The notes: a model not told the origin generated them from the sequence alone. DNA of 64,000 nucleotides from Bacteroidota bacterium (GCA_016706255.1 JADJJZ010000030.1:62001-126000), one strand, 5' to 3'; positions 27,556-36,168 are shown, counted from the stretch's first letter. Made by a program: numbers and translations.

Positions 27556-29028
27556 TTATTTTTTCTCCCAACACAATGTTGATACCATTCCTTGATAAAT
27601 AATTTGGGTAAAATAAATTCCGGATGGCAAATCTGTAATTTGGGCATTATTGTTATTAAACTCAAGATCAATGTTGGCTCCTAAATAATTATAGGTATTT
27701 AATATATGTATCGAATTTTTTGCTGTGGTTTGAATCTGAATATGATCGGTTCCCGGATTAGGGAAGATTTTAACGTCACTACTAGCAGGGTCAGAAATAG
27801 AAACCGGGTCAACTTCACCCGGAGCAGCCGGAATTTTCATTATAAAAACATCTGTCCTGTCCGGATTACCCCAATTGCTGTCGAAAATAACAAAACGTCC
27901 ATCCCGGCTTATGCTTGCGCGTGGTGAAGCCCAATAATTACTACCACTGCCTATATAATCTGATTGGTGGTGGCATAATCTTCGTACTGACATTAATCCA
28001 TCTGTACTTACTTGTAATATTTCATTTTCGATTAAACCGGAAAATGGATATCCGGTTGAGGCCATATAACAGCTGATTAAAATCCACTGCTCGTTGGTGG
28101 CTAACTGGCTTACATGTACATCTTGGCCCCAATCACCTTCAAAATTCCATACCGAATAAAAAGTATGTGGATTGTCGAATTTGCGATATAACAATCTGTT
28201 TTCCCAATTATCAGCACCTATTATAAAATCCAAACCAACATCTCCATGGCCTGGAGCAAAATCCGGTCCGTTATCAGTTAATTCTTCTTTTTCCCATGTT
28301 GTAAGGTTTATTATTTGTGATTGAATTACACCTTCGCCTTGTTTATCAGTTTTAACCCATAAATAAGTGCCTGCTTTATTTAATTGCACTTCGTCGATAT
28401 GTGTTTCAGTTACAGAATAAACTGAATCGGTTGTGACATCGTAAACTAAATAACCTGATACGTTGTAATCTGTTAAACGTTTTCTTGAAAATGCAAATTT
28501 TGTTGCATCATCACTCATACTCATTTGATAGATGTATTCATTATTAGGAATAAATCCATCCAGGTTTTTAATTATTGAAAAAGTATTATCAGATACATTA
28601 TAAGCAACAATGTTTTTATAGGTATGGCAGTAAATAATATTTTTATTTTCAGCATCCCAAATCTGATCTTCACCTAAAGGTGATTCGCCATCTATCAAAG
28701 TTGGGAATGCGCTGCGTTTATTTGAAATTGTGAGTGCTGCTGTATCCAAATCATACAATGTTTTTATTCCATTTACGCTATAAACATAAACAATTGAATT
28801 ATCGGCGTTAAAACATTGCCAATAAGAATAACCATGTTCATTTTCAGTACCATCAGCCTCATCGGTTACCCTAAGGATGTCGGTTCCAAATGTTGGATCG
28901 GTAAATGAACCCCCGGCAGCAGGAAGGGCCAATGGAGCCGGTGGCGGGTAAATACCCAGGTCGGTAATAATTTGTGCAGATAATAGTTGTGTGGTTAAAA
29001 TGAGAAGGAAAAGTAATGATTTTCTCAT
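27556..29028 (-). CDS. T9SS type A exported propeller-like protein
   Basis: About 490 residues when started at the ATG at 29028 (signal peptide MRKSLLFLLILTTQLLSAQ); the frame to 29082 adds an unlikely leader. The body is a WD40/TolB-like beta propeller (DDATKFAFSRKRLTDYNVSG, SISRDGRFVIFDSNWGNPDR), with phrases on printing of a state and comparison of fields. The C-terminus is a type A sorting domain (VKIFPNPGTDHIQIQTTAKN to TLCWEKK). It should be secreted by T9SS and may bind or process an oligomer at the surface; no catalytic residues can be assigned. Confidence 0.75.
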   Translation of the reverse strand: MRKSLLFLLILTTQLLSAQIITDLGIYPPPAPLALPAAGGSFTDPTFGTDILRVTDEADGTENEHGYSYWQCFNADNSIVYVYSVNGIKTLYDLDTAALTISNKRSAFPTLIDGESPLGEDQIWDAENKNIIYCHTYKNIVAYNVSDNTFSIIKNLDGFIPNNEYIYQMSMSDDATKFAFSRKRLTDYNVSGYLVYDVTTDSVYSVTETHIDEVQLNKAGTYLWVKTDKQGEGVIQSQIINLTTWEKEELTDNGPDFAPGHGDVGLDFIIGADNWENRLLYRKFDNPHTFYSVWNFEGDWGQDVHVSQLATNEQWILISCYMASTGYPFSGLIENEILQVSTDGLMSVRRLCHHQSDYIGSGSNYWASPRASISRDGRFVIFDSNWGNPDRTDVFIMKIPAAPGEVDPVSISDPASSDVKIFPNPGTDHIQIQTTAKNSIHILNTYNYLGANIDLEFNNNNAQITDLPSGIYFTQIIYQGMVSTLCWEKK

Positions 29029-29142
29029 AGTATTTGTTTTTGTAAATATAGTAAATAAGTTGGTATTGACCATTGAGCACAATTTAGCCGAATGGCGAAA
29101 AAAAAATTAAATTATAAATTCAGGAATTATTTTTCAGAATTA

Positions 29143-29172
29143 TTTGCAAATTAAAAATTTAAATTATATTTG
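29143..29172 (+). promoter_or_regulatory. Promoter of the rtcB leader transcript (TTTG-N18-TATATTTG)
   Basis: TTTG at 29143-29146 and TATATTTG at 29165-29172 are separated by 18 bp, close to the Bacteroidota consensus. Transcription would start near 29179, about 12 nt before the leader ORF. Confidence 0.65.
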
Positions 29173-29190
29173 CATTCAAATTAATACAAC

Positions 29191-29280
29191 ATGCGTAATT
29201 TTTATCAAATAACAGAACAAACACCAAAGGGTCAGCAAGATCGTTTGACGTGTCGGGGCATGTATTTTTATGAAAAATAA
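29191..29280 (+). CDS. 29-residue leader peptide upstream of rtcB
   Basis: An ATG-led ORF of 29 codons begins 19 bases after a good -7 element and ends at TAA just before a terminator. The peptide starts MRNFYQITEQTPKGQQDRL and ends CRGMYFYEK. It has a mixed, codon-rich composition instead of a run of one amino acid, so it is not an ordinary amino-acid attenuator peptide. Its position between promoter and terminator, and the pairing potential of its last third with the terminator, suggest that translation of this ORF controls read-through into rtcB. It could also be a true small protein. Too short for usual gene callers. Confidence 0.5.
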   Translation: MRNFYQITEQTPKGQQDRLTCRGMYFYEK

Positions 29281-29335
29281 TATTTAAAAATATTCATAAA
29301 TCGAGCCCCGACCACCGCGTCGGGGTTTTTTATTG
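29252..29335 (+). promoter_or_regulatory. Terminator/antiterminator module in front of rtcB
   Basis: CCCCGAC (29306-29312) and GTCGGGG (29319-29325) form an intrinsic terminator followed by TTTTTTATT. An upstream GTCGGGGC at 29252-29259, inside the end of the leader ORF, is exactly complementary to GCCCCGAC at 29305-29312, the left arm of the terminator. The two pairings exclude each other, which is the layout of a transcription attenuator. A ribosome on the leader ORF would cover the upstream arm. Confidence 0.6.
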
Positions 29336-29383
29336 CCCCAATTTTATTATTTATTTTTATTTAATCATCACAAAAAAAGTGAT

Positions 29384-30781
29384 ATGGGAAAGTTATCTCT
29401 AAACGGGAAAGACCTTAGAAAAATCGGTTATCCTGAAAGTAAAGTTATTGGCATTGCTATACAAGTAATGCATCAATATTATAAACATAGTGCTGAAGCA
29501 GAAGCAATCGATATACTAAAAGATGTATTAGCTGCGCCTGATGCGTATTTAGAAGATGCTGCATTAGGAAAAATTGCGGCTGCTTTATTAGATGAAATCA
29601 GACCAAAAAATGATGTAATTCCACTTGAGCAAAAAAGAAAGGAATATGCTATTTACGGTTTTGAAAACATTGAAATGGGCGCTATTAACCAAATGGAAGT
29701 TGCCATGAAATTACCTGTAACTGTTGCAGGGGCTTTAATGCCGGATGCGCATCAGGGATATGGTTTGCCAATTGGTGGTGTGCTTGCAACTAACAATGCT
29801 GTAATTCCTTATGGTGTTGGTGTAGACATTGGTTGTAGAATGTGTTTGAGTGTGTTTGATATACCCGGAGATTTTATTAACGACAACGTTGAAAAATTAA
29901 AAGGATTTTTAACCAGAAATACTGTTTTTGGAGCAGGTGGTACTTTAAAAAATCCAATGGATGATGCTGTTTTGGAAAGAAAAGAATTCAGTGAAAATAA
30001 ATTACTGAAATCGCTTCACGATAAAGCATTTAAACAAATTGGCACTTCGGGTTCGGGGAATCATTTTGTGGAATTTGGTGTGGTAGAGATTAAACAACCG
30101 GCTGAAAAATTAAAAATTGCTCCGGGAAATTATCTGGCATTATTATCACATTCCGGTTCTAGAGGATTGGGTGCTGCAGTTGCGAATTATTATACCAGAC
30201 TGGCAAAAGAACTTTGCAAATTGCCTGATGTAGCGAGACACCTTGCTTATTTGGATTTAAATATTGAAGCGGGGCAGGAGTATTGGACTGCCATGAATTT
30301 AAGTGGCGATTATGCTTCAGCATGTCACCACCATATTCATAAAAAAATTGCAAGAAGTGTTGGCGCGCAGGTTTTAGGTATGGTTGAAAATCACCACAAT
30401 TTTGCGTGGAAAGAAAACCACAATGGTATGGAAGTAATTGTACACAGAAAAGGTGCAACTCCTGCAGGAAAAGGTGTTTTGGGAATTATTCCCGGCTCCA
30501 TGACTGCTCCGGGATTTATTGTTGAAGGAAACGGAATTGCACATTCACTCCAGTCTGCATCACATGGTGCCGGAAGAAAAATGTCGCGGACTGCTGCTAA
30601 AAATAATTTCAACCAAAAAATGATGGATGAAAAATTATATGAAGCAGGCGTGCATTTAATTGGTGGCGATATTGATGAATCACCGATGTCATATAAAGAC
30701 ATCAATGAAGTAATGCAATATCAAAACGAATTGGTAAACATTATTGGCATGTTTAAACCAAAAGTGGTTAGAATGGCATAA
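29384..30781 (+). CDS. rtcB: RNA-splicing ligase RtcB
   Basis: RtcB joins RNA 2',3'-cyclic phosphate (or 3'-phosphate) ends to 5'-hydroxyl ends using GTP and Mn, in RNA repair. The ATG at 29384 gives 465 residues; the longer frame to 29333 starts inside the leader terminator region. Motifs in order are MPDAHQGYGLPIGGVLATN, GVGVDIGCRMCLSVFD (metal-binding Asp and Cys), SGSGNHFVEFG, LLSHSGSRGLGA, VENHHNFAWKE, VHRKGATPAGKG and the guanylylated His in SHGAGRKMSRT. Unlike the classical rtcAB operon, no rtcA, rtcR or archease lies nearby, and control appears to be through the leader attenuator. Confidence 0.96.
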   Translation: MGKLSLNGKDLRKIGYPESKVIGIAIQVMHQYYKHSAEAEAIDILKDVLAAPDAYLEDAALGKIAAALLDEIRPKNDVIPLEQKRKEYAIYGFENIEMGAINQMEVAMKLPVTVAGALMPDAHQGYGLPIGGVLATNNAVIPYGVGVDIGCRMCLSVFDIPGDFINDNVEKLKGFLTRNTVFGAGGTLKNPMDDAVLERKEFSENKLLKSLHDKAFKQIGTSGSGNHFVEFGVVEIKQPAEKLKIAPGNYLALLSHSGSRGLGAAVANYYTRLAKELCKLPDVARHLAYLDLNIEAGQEYWTAMNLSGDYASACHHHIHKKIARSVGAQVLGMVENHHNFAWKENHNGMEVIVHRKGATPAGKGVLGIIPGSMTAPGFIVEGNGIAHSLQSASHGAGRKMSRTAAKNNFNQKMMDEKLYEAGVHLIGGDIDESPMSYKDINEVMQYQNELVNIIGMFKPKVVRMA

Positions 30782-30802
30782 TAAAATATGTTTTGTTCAA
30801 CG

Positions 30803-30907
30803 CCCTGAAGTAGACTACAGTAAATAAAAGTCACTTCAGGGATATTTTAAGAACAAAAAAATTACTTGTAATTACCAGATGCGGGAGTCTGCAATGGGGC
30901 AGACTCC
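30803..30907 (+). terminator. Two hairpins after rtcB
   Basis: The first is CCCTGAAGT / ACTTCAGGG (30803-30841) with a long loop and AT-rich tail. The second is a perfect nine-base stem GGAGTCTGC / GCAGACTCC around a six-base loop (30884-30907), followed by AATAATTGG. The first is the likelier terminator; the second could be a separate hairpin element. Confidence 0.5.
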
Positions 30908-31001
30908 AATAATTGGTGGTTCGGGTTATTGATTTGAGTGCCACATGGTTATGCTGTTTAATAGGCTACCAATTAATTTATTGATTAATTAAATTTTTAA
31001 C

Positions 31002-31505
31002 ATGAACATTTTATTTAATATAGAAGAAAAAATGATACGCGTTAATAAATATTTATATGAAAACAAATGCATAAAAGCTAAACGATTATTGGAAGATATT
31101 CTTGAAGAAGAACCTGATTGTGGTGCGGCTCATTTTGAAATGGGGATGTTATATTACCATGAATTAGCGGAATACGACACGGCCCTTTATCATTTCGATT
31201 TATGTAAACGTTTTAAACCGGGATTTATTCCCGTATATCATGTAACCGTACAATTGCTATATCAGTTAGACAAACACGAAACATTAATAAAATATGCAGA
31301 ATCGTGTTTGCAAATAGAAGGCGTAAATAAATTCTTTGTCTATAAACACCTCGCCATGAGCTGTGAAACGACATTGTTATTTAAACCTGCGATTAAATAC
31401 TATAAGCAGGCAAAATTGTATGCCATACATGAACATGATATCATTTTCATAAAAAACAGTTTAACGCGTGTTAAAGAAAAATTTGTAAACAAAAACAGAA
31501 AATAA
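31002..31505 (+). CDS. Small TPR-repeat protein
   Basis: A 167-residue protein made of tetratricopeptide-like helical pairs: KAKRLLEDILEEEPDCGAAHFEMGMLYYHE, then YDTALYHFDLCKRFKPGFIP, then KYAESCLQIEGVNKFFVYKHLA and FKPAIKYYKQAKLYA. There is no signal peptide, so it is likely a cytosolic scaffold. Neighbours do not reveal partners. A bidirectional terminator separates it from the convergent gene. Confidence 0.7.
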   Translation: MNILFNIEEKMIRVNKYLYENKCIKAKRLLEDILEEEPDCGAAHFEMGMLYYHELAEYDTALYHFDLCKRFKPGFIPVYHVTVQLLYQLDKHETLIKYAESCLQIEGVNKFFVYKHLAMSCETTLLFKPAIKYYKQAKLYAIHEHDIIFIKNSLTRVKEKFVNKNRK

Positions 31506-31534
31506 TTAAAAGGCAATACGGGATTGCCTTTTAA
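31506..31534. terminator. Bidirectional terminator between convergent genes
   Basis: TTAAAAGGCAAT (31506-31517) and ATTGCCTTTTAA (31523-31534) form a perfect 12-bp stem with a five-base loop. A/T runs on both sides let it act for the TPR gene and for the minus-strand gene whose stop codon lies within it. Confidence 0.85.
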
Positions 31535-32043
31535 TTTAACCAGATGTATTCGTTGTTTACCTTTTCACAAATTTTCAATTTTTGGTCGTCTGCAACCAAT
31601 TTTGCTAATTGTAACAATTCCTGATAATCGGCAATACGTTGTAATAAAACATCGCGATCGCCTTTGGTAATTAAATCGAGGTCGTAATATATAATAACAT
31701 TTTTTGTAGACATTGTTTTTAAAACCGGCGCTCCATAATATTTTGGTGATTTAGAAATTAACAAATAATCGGGAGCTGCTATTGTTTTCCATTTTCCCCA
31801 TCTCATTTTAAATATGGAATAATAATCACGAAATTGATTGTTATTTAAATTTACTTCAATTCCATGTTTTACCAACAATAACAAAATACCCAAAGCAAGA
31901 ATACCCAATGCAAAAAACTTTAAACCATTAAACACAATTGCAATAATACCTATAACAACTAATGTAAAACCCGGTTGTGCGGGAATAACACCGCCTTTAT
32001 CGGTATTAAATCTGGTGATTTCGATGTTATCGAGTGTTTGCAT
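31531..32043 (-). CDS. Hypothetical protein with two membrane segments
   Basis: A 170-residue protein. Residues 20-60 form two membrane helices (FTLVVIGIIAIVFNGLKFFA, LGILALGILLLLVKHGIEV) and the rest is a soluble domain with a PH-like flavour (VNLNNNQFRDYYSIFKMRWGKW, LISKSPKYYGAPVLKTMSTK). Such fused two-helix plus PH-like proteins are common and uncharacterised in Bacteroidota. No link to neighbours is evident. The REP pair and RAYT gene begin 140 bp upstream. Confidence 0.6.
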   Translation of the reverse strand: MQTLDNIEITRFNTDKGGVIPAQPGFTLVVIGIIAIVFNGLKFFALGILALGILLLLVKHGIEVNLNNNQFRDYYSIFKMRWGKWKTIAAPDYLLISKSPKYYGAPVLKTMSTKNVIIYYDLDLITKGDRDVLLQRIADYQELLQLAKLVADDQKLKICEKVNNEYIWLN

Positions 32044-32182
32044 GATATCGGGTTTAGTTTGATATGACGATACATTTATGTGAATATGCTAAATTAGATA
32101 AAAAAACTTATTCGGGTAAAAGCATTTTCAATTAATGAATTCTTTTTTTTGGTTTTTATTTAAATTGGTCATTTATCGAAAA

Positions 32183-32342
32183 CGAATGAATTAAAATGTA
32201 AGGGCGGATGCAATTCGCCCCTACATTTTAATTCATTCGTCAATAAAATTATGCGGTTTGAATTTCATTTTTTATGGAGGAGTAAGAAAATTTTACATGT
32301 GTAGGGGCGAATTGCATCCGCCCTTACACATAAGAAATTTTC
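32183..32342. repeat. BIME-like pair of inverted 57-bp REP palindromes (copy 1)
   Basis: REP 1 (32183-32239) has 24-base arms that match at 23 positions around the nine-base loop GATGCAATT. REP 2 (32286-32342) has the inverted head with loop AATTGCATC and 24-base arms with several mismatches. They are separated by a 46-bp spacer. The conserved head is GTARGGGCG / CGCCCYTAC, while the outer stem sequence differs between copies but stays self-complementary in REP 1. The pair begins 8 bp beyond the stop codon of the RAYT gene. Confidence 0.85.
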
Positions 32343-32349
32343 GGCTAGT

Positions 32350-32922
32350 TCAGACCTGCCAACGATTCGGGTTAGTTAAAATATAATATTTTATTTTGTC
32401 AAGCTCTGCATTGGACCTTATTATATGTTCATAATAACCACGTTGCCACTCAAAATCCAAATTGTATGTTATTGCAGACTTTGTTACCGCTGCTTTAAAT
32501 CCCCTAATAATGGAATGTAAATTATGTTTATTAGGAAGATTTTTTCCTTTGGAATCAATATAATTTAATGAATGTGATAATGGGTTTTCAAGAACTTTAT
32601 TGTTGGGATATAAATGCTGATTGAATACATTAATGCCAATTTTAATAATTCCATGAAGATGATCAGGCATTAATTGAAATGCACCAAGCTGAATATTCAT
32701 ATCAGGTCTAATTAAAGGAATTTGCCTCCATTGACTTGATATTATCTCACCAATTGCGCTCGCTTTAAATGAATTTTTATTTGAATTGGAAATTACCTCA
32801 CCTAAAAATGGAATTCTTTTTTTGGTGCAAATAGTAATAAAGTATGTGGCAGCCGCTGCATAATTCCAATTTTTTAAATGCCCGGATTTTCTACTGCTAA
32901 ATTCCTGATAGACTAAAGCCAT
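32350..32922 (-). CDS. REP-associated tyrosine transposase (RAYT, Y1 HUH family)
   Basis: A 190-residue single-strand DNA transposase of the Y1/IS200-like group domesticated with REP elements. The N-terminal region YAAAATYFITICTKKRIPFLG and the HUH motif H88-L-H90 in AFQLMPDHLHGIIKI are diagnostic, as is the C-terminal EWQRGYYEHIIRSNAELDKI with the closing YYILTNPNRW. The catalytic Tyr cannot be fixed without an alignment. Palindromic REP pairs lie within 10 bp downstream and 160 bp upstream, the classical REPtron layout, and a third pair is at 50.5 kb. This suggests that the protein acts, or acted, on these elements. Confidence 0.9.
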   Translation of the reverse strand: MALVYQEFSSRKSGHLKNWNYAAAATYFITICTKKRIPFLGEVISNSNKNSFKASAIGEIISSQWRQIPLIRPDMNIQLGAFQLMPDHLHGIIKIGINVFNQHLYPNNKVLENPLSHSLNYIDSKGKNLPNKHNLHSIIRGFKAAVTKSAITYNLDFEWQRGYYEHIIRSNAELDKIKYYILTNPNRWQV

Positions 32923-33083
32923 AATAATTTTTTTAAATTATTTTCTGGCCAAAAACAAAAATAACTATTCTCTTTAGCTTTAAAAATATTTTAAGTAAAA
33001 GTTATACTTTTTTTAAACCGGAATATTGTAACACCTGTAAAATGATGTTTTTGGGGATAAAGAAATAACAAATTTATCGACCA

Positions 33084-33333
33084 CGAATAGTTAAAAATGT
33101 AAGGGCGGATGCAATTCGCCCCTACATTTTTAACTATTCGTTTAGCGCATTCAGTGTTTTGATTTTCATTTTGACTGAAATGTTAGAAAATTTCATATTT
33201 GCAGAGCGAATTGAATCATTATTAACTATTCATTTAGCGCAATTATTCTGTTGATTTTAGTTGAGCTGAAAAGTTAGAAAATGTAACTTGTGTAGGGGCG
33301 AATTGAATCCGCCCCTACACAAGTTACATTTTC
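33084..33333. repeat. REP cluster upstream of the RAYT gene (copy 2)
   Basis: REP 3 (33084-33140) has 24-base arms around loop GATGCAATT with one mismatch. REP 5 (33277-33333) is the inverted form with perfect 24-base arms around AATTGAATC. Between them lies a hybrid: from 33186 the left half of an inverted REP, then from about 33220 the right end and spacer of a REP 3-like unit. This looks like one deletion between two REP pairs, leaving a spacer-REP-spacer arrangement. Spacers of about 45 bp contain TTAGCGC-like and GTTAGAAAAT-like words in both. Confidence 0.82.
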
Positions 33334-33509
33334 GTTTGTTGTGTGCTTATTGTATTGGTTAATTAATCGAATACGAATTCACTTCTTAACTCGCGTTAAA
33401 CACACTGCTCAGGTGTATTTCGGGGGAGGAGACAAGAGTCACAAAGTGCCACTGAATTTGTTATTACAAATATATTATAGTAATTTCGGTATCACAAAAA
33501 ACCCTAAAT

Positions 33510-34433
33510 ATGAAAATACAATTTCCCAGGTTAATTATATTGTTGGTTTGTTGTATCTCGCTTCGAATTTATGGACAAACCAACGAATTTGCGCCCGTTG
33601 GTGCAACATGGTGGTATAATTACGAATATTTCTCGGGAAGTGGGTATTTGCAACTGCAGTCTGTTGGCGACACGGTAATAAGTGGCGTAAATTGCAGAAA
33701 AATTGCCAAAACACTGGTGCAAAAAGATTTATCCAATCCGGATGCAGTTATTGATACGTTTTACCTGGACAACGAATATGTATATTCTGATTTAGGTGTA
33801 GTATATAATTTTCGTTTAGGTTCATTTTATACATTATATGATTTTAATGCTGAAGTTGGCGATATATGGGAGGTTGGTGGTGTTTCAAATTTTGGCGATT
33901 GTGACTCAACCGGCTTTATTCAAGTAGATAATGTTAACACGGTTTTAATTGGCGGGGTTGAATTAACACAATTGTTTACCGGCAGTGTTGATGATGACTA
34001 TTGGAATTTCGGCACATTACCTGTTATTGAACGAATTGGTGCTCTCAGTTATTTATTTGCACATCCAAATAGTTGTCTGATAGATTTTTATGAAGGTGGA
34101 AATTTAAGGTGTTATTATGACAATGAAATTGGTTATGTTCAAATAGATTCAACAACCACATGTGATTTTGTTTTATCATCAAATGAAATTACAGCATTTA
34201 CATCAATAGAAATTTCACCAAATCCATTTTCAACTGAATTAAAAATTAAGTTGCCGGATAATTTTTCATATAGTATAATTACGATATATAGTTTAAATGG
34301 ATCTGTAATATATCAAACTACGTCAGGTAATTCAACAGTTGTAATTCCGGCCAATAGTATAATTCCCGGTGTTTACTTTTTACATGTTTTGGATAATCAC
34401 ATTCAATATCATTACAAAATAATAAAATTGTAA
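33510..34433 (+). CDS. T9SS type A exported hypothetical protein
   Basis: A 307-residue protein with a signal peptide (MKIQFPRLIILLVCCISLRI, then YGQ) and a type A sorting CTD at the C-terminus (SIEISPNPFSTELKIKL, ending YHYKIIKL). The body, from TNEFAPVGATWWYNYEYFSG, is a single beta-rich domain typical of short Bacteroidota proteins of unknown role that report on dimensions such as a CVGDTVISGVNCRKI-like text. No catalytic motif. It lies between the REP cluster and the first attC-like site. Confidence 0.75.
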   Translation: MKIQFPRLIILLVCCISLRIYGQTNEFAPVGATWWYNYEYFSGSGYLQLQSVGDTVISGVNCRKIAKTLVQKDLSNPDAVIDTFYLDNEYVYSDLGVVYNFRLGSFYTLYDFNAEVGDIWEVGGVSNFGDCDSTGFIQVDNVNTVLIGGVELTQLFTGSVDDDYWNFGTLPVIERIGALSYLFAHPNSCLIDFYEGGNLRCYYDNEIGYVQIDSTTTCDFVLSSNEITAFTSIEISPNPFSTELKIKLPDNFSYSIITIYSLNGSVIYQTTSGNSTVVIPANSIIPGVYFLHVLDNHIQYHYKIIKL

Positions 34434-34440
34434 TTTATTG

Positions 34441-34567
34441 GAATAACTGCGATTCTGATTCTAAATCCGCGTTAGGAATCCCACCTCACTGCGTTATGGC
34501 GGACAAGCCTCCTTCGTTGCACTACGGCCGACGAGCCAAGAGTCGAGTTTATTTTTCAAATTTTCAT
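34441..34567 (+). repeat. Intergenic module shared with 50.6-50.7 kb
   Basis: Contains CGCGTTAGGAATCCC (from 34468) and GCACTACGGCCGACGAGCC (from 34520) followed by a T-rich stretch. The same two words, with small changes, occur at 50613-50660 and 50690-50700, in the opposite order. No gene is visible here. Confidence 0.45.
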
Positions 34568-34598
34568 TTATAGGAAATGATGCATTTTTCTTTCCGAA

Positions 34599-34734
34599 AG
34601 TGCTTACGGTTTGAAGCTACCCGAAGGTGGCGATTACGAAGCACTTCACTGTCAGCCAAGCACAAACTTTGATAGATGCACAAAGCTTGATTTAACCACT
34701 GAACCGCCACTTTTGGGTAGGTGCTGTTAGGTGC
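34599..34734 (+). repeat. attC-like palindromic site 1
   Basis: A 136-bp site. The left core ends GTGCTTAC (to 34607), followed by GCTACCCGAAGGTGGCG (34616-34632); the right arm is CGCCACTTTTGGGTAG (34705-34720), then GTGCT and the right core GTTAGGTGC (34726-34734). The arms are complementary apart from two bases. The central part shares words such as CTGTCA and GCACAAA with sites 2 and 3. The right core is the reverse complement of GCACCTAAC at 42585, the end of the ilv block. GTTAGGT fits the integron consensus GTTRRRY. Confidence 0.65.
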
Positions 34735-34923
34735 TGCCCTTCTTTTCTGTCGTGTTGTTGTCTGCCTATTTTACTCCTGTCTTGGTGCGTTGGCTTGGTG
34801 GCTCTTTTGCAAAACTTGGCTTTAGTGGGGGGGTGTGCGGTTTTGCAAATGTGCCACCAAATGCGTTGGCTAAAATTAATGAACTATTGTTTGATTTTTA
34901 CAACTCATATTGTACAAGATAGT

Positions 34924-36168
34924 TTAAAATATCAAATGCGTAAACAATTCTTTCTGCTCGTTCAGATGCTGATAATTTATTTTTTTAGTTTTCATTTTTT
35001 GTTCCATACTATCTAAATCTGAGCTGTGTTTTAATTCTACTCCAACAACCGCTGGGCCTTCTTCTCTATTATTTTTTTTGGTAAACTGGAAATAGGTAAT
35101 ATCATCATTTTCTCCTAAAACATCATTTACAAATTCTTTTAATGCTCCTGGTCGTTGTGGAAAGTTAATGATGAAATAATGCTTCAATCCTTCAAACATC
35201 AAGGATCGCTCTTTTATTTCTTCCATTCTTGTGATGTCATTGTTGCTTCCGCTAACAATGCACACCACATTTTTACCTTTGATTTGGTCTTTATACGAAT
35301 CCAACGCTGCAATACTCAATGCACCGGCTGGTTCTACAACAATGGCTTCTTCGTTGTACAATTGCAAAATTGTGGTGCAAACTTTCCCTTCGGGGGCTAA
35401 AACGATATCATCTAAAGAGTTTTTACAGATTTCAAATGTTTTGTCGCCCACTCGTTTTACTGCTGCTCCATCTACAAATTTATCAATGTCCGTCAATGCA
35501 GTATTTTTACCGTTTTCCAACGATATTTTCATAGAGGCTGCTCCTTGTGGTTCTACGCCGATAAGTTTAGTTTCGGGACTCAATTGTTTAAAAACCGAAA
35601 CGACTCCTGCAGCCAAACCGCCACCACCAATTGGAAAGAATAAAAAATCAATCTTACATTTGCTGTCTTCCACAATTTCCAATCCTACAGTTCCTTGTCC
35701 GGAAATAACCAATTCATCATCAAACGGATGAACGAAAACCGCCTTATTCTTCTGGCTGAAAAGAAGGGCTTCATTGAAGGCATCGTCAAAAGTATCACCT
35801 TTCAACACAACCTCTACATTTTCTTTTCCAAAGAGTTTTACCTGCTTTATTTTTTGTGCAGGCGTAGTAATAGGCATATAAATAACGGCTTTTATGTTCA
35901 GTTTTCTACACGCAAAAGCCACTCCCTGAGCGTGATTTCCGGCACTTGCACATACCACGCCTAGTTTTATATCATTTTCGGAAAGCGAACTGATTTTATG
36001 ATACGCACCACGCAATTTATAGGATCGTACAGGTTGTAAATCTTCCCGTTTCAAATAAACCTGAGCAGCAAATCGCTCGCTCAGGTTTTCGTTTTTTACA
36101 AGAGGCGTATGCACCGCCACACCTTTCAGATTTTCGGCTGCCTTTTGTATTTGTGCTAAATGTATCAT
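34924..36168 (-). CDS. ilvA: Threonine dehydratase, biosynthetic
   Basis: IlvA deaminates threonine to 2-oxobutanoate, the first step to isoleucine. From the ATG at 36168 (MIHLAQIQKAAENLKG) the protein has 414 residues; the frame to 36213 only adds residues within ilvC. The PLP lysine lies in LQPVRSYKLRGAYHKI near residue 50, the glycine-rich phosphate loop is PIGGGGLAAG near 185, and an ACT-like regulatory domain covers the last 85 residues (HYFIINFPQRPGALKEFVND). It is the last gene of the ilv operon; its ATG overlaps the ilvC stop. Confidence 0.95.
   Translation of the reverse strand: MIHLAQIQKAAENLKGVAVHTPLVKNENLSERFAAQVYLKREDLQPVRSYKLRGAYHKISSLSENDIKLGVVCASAGNHAQGVAFACRKLNIKAVIYMPITTPAQKIKQVKLFGKENVEVVLKGDTFDDAFNEALLFSQKNKAVFVHPFDDELVISGQGTVGLEIVEDSKCKIDFLFFPIGGGGLAAGVVSVFKQLSPETKLIGVEPQGAASMKISLENGKNTALTDIDKFVDGAAVKRVGDKTFEICKNSLDDIVLAPEGKVCTTILQLYNEEAIVVEPAGALSIAALDSYKDQIKGKNVVCIVSGSNNDITRMEEIKERSLMFEGLKHYFIINFPQRPGALKEFVNDVLGENDDITYFQFTKKNNREEGPAVVGVELKHSSDLDSMEQKMKTKKINYQHLNEQKELFTHLIF

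Noticed and set aside
33341..33619. 92-codon frame overlapping the start of the 33.5-kb T9SS gene
   Set aside because: Overlaps a gene with signal peptide and sorting domain in another frame and has no features of its own.
34741..34923. Small frames between attC-like site 1 and ilvA
   Set aside because: No start context or protein-like composition; the G/T-rich sequence resembles the ends of the other blocks.
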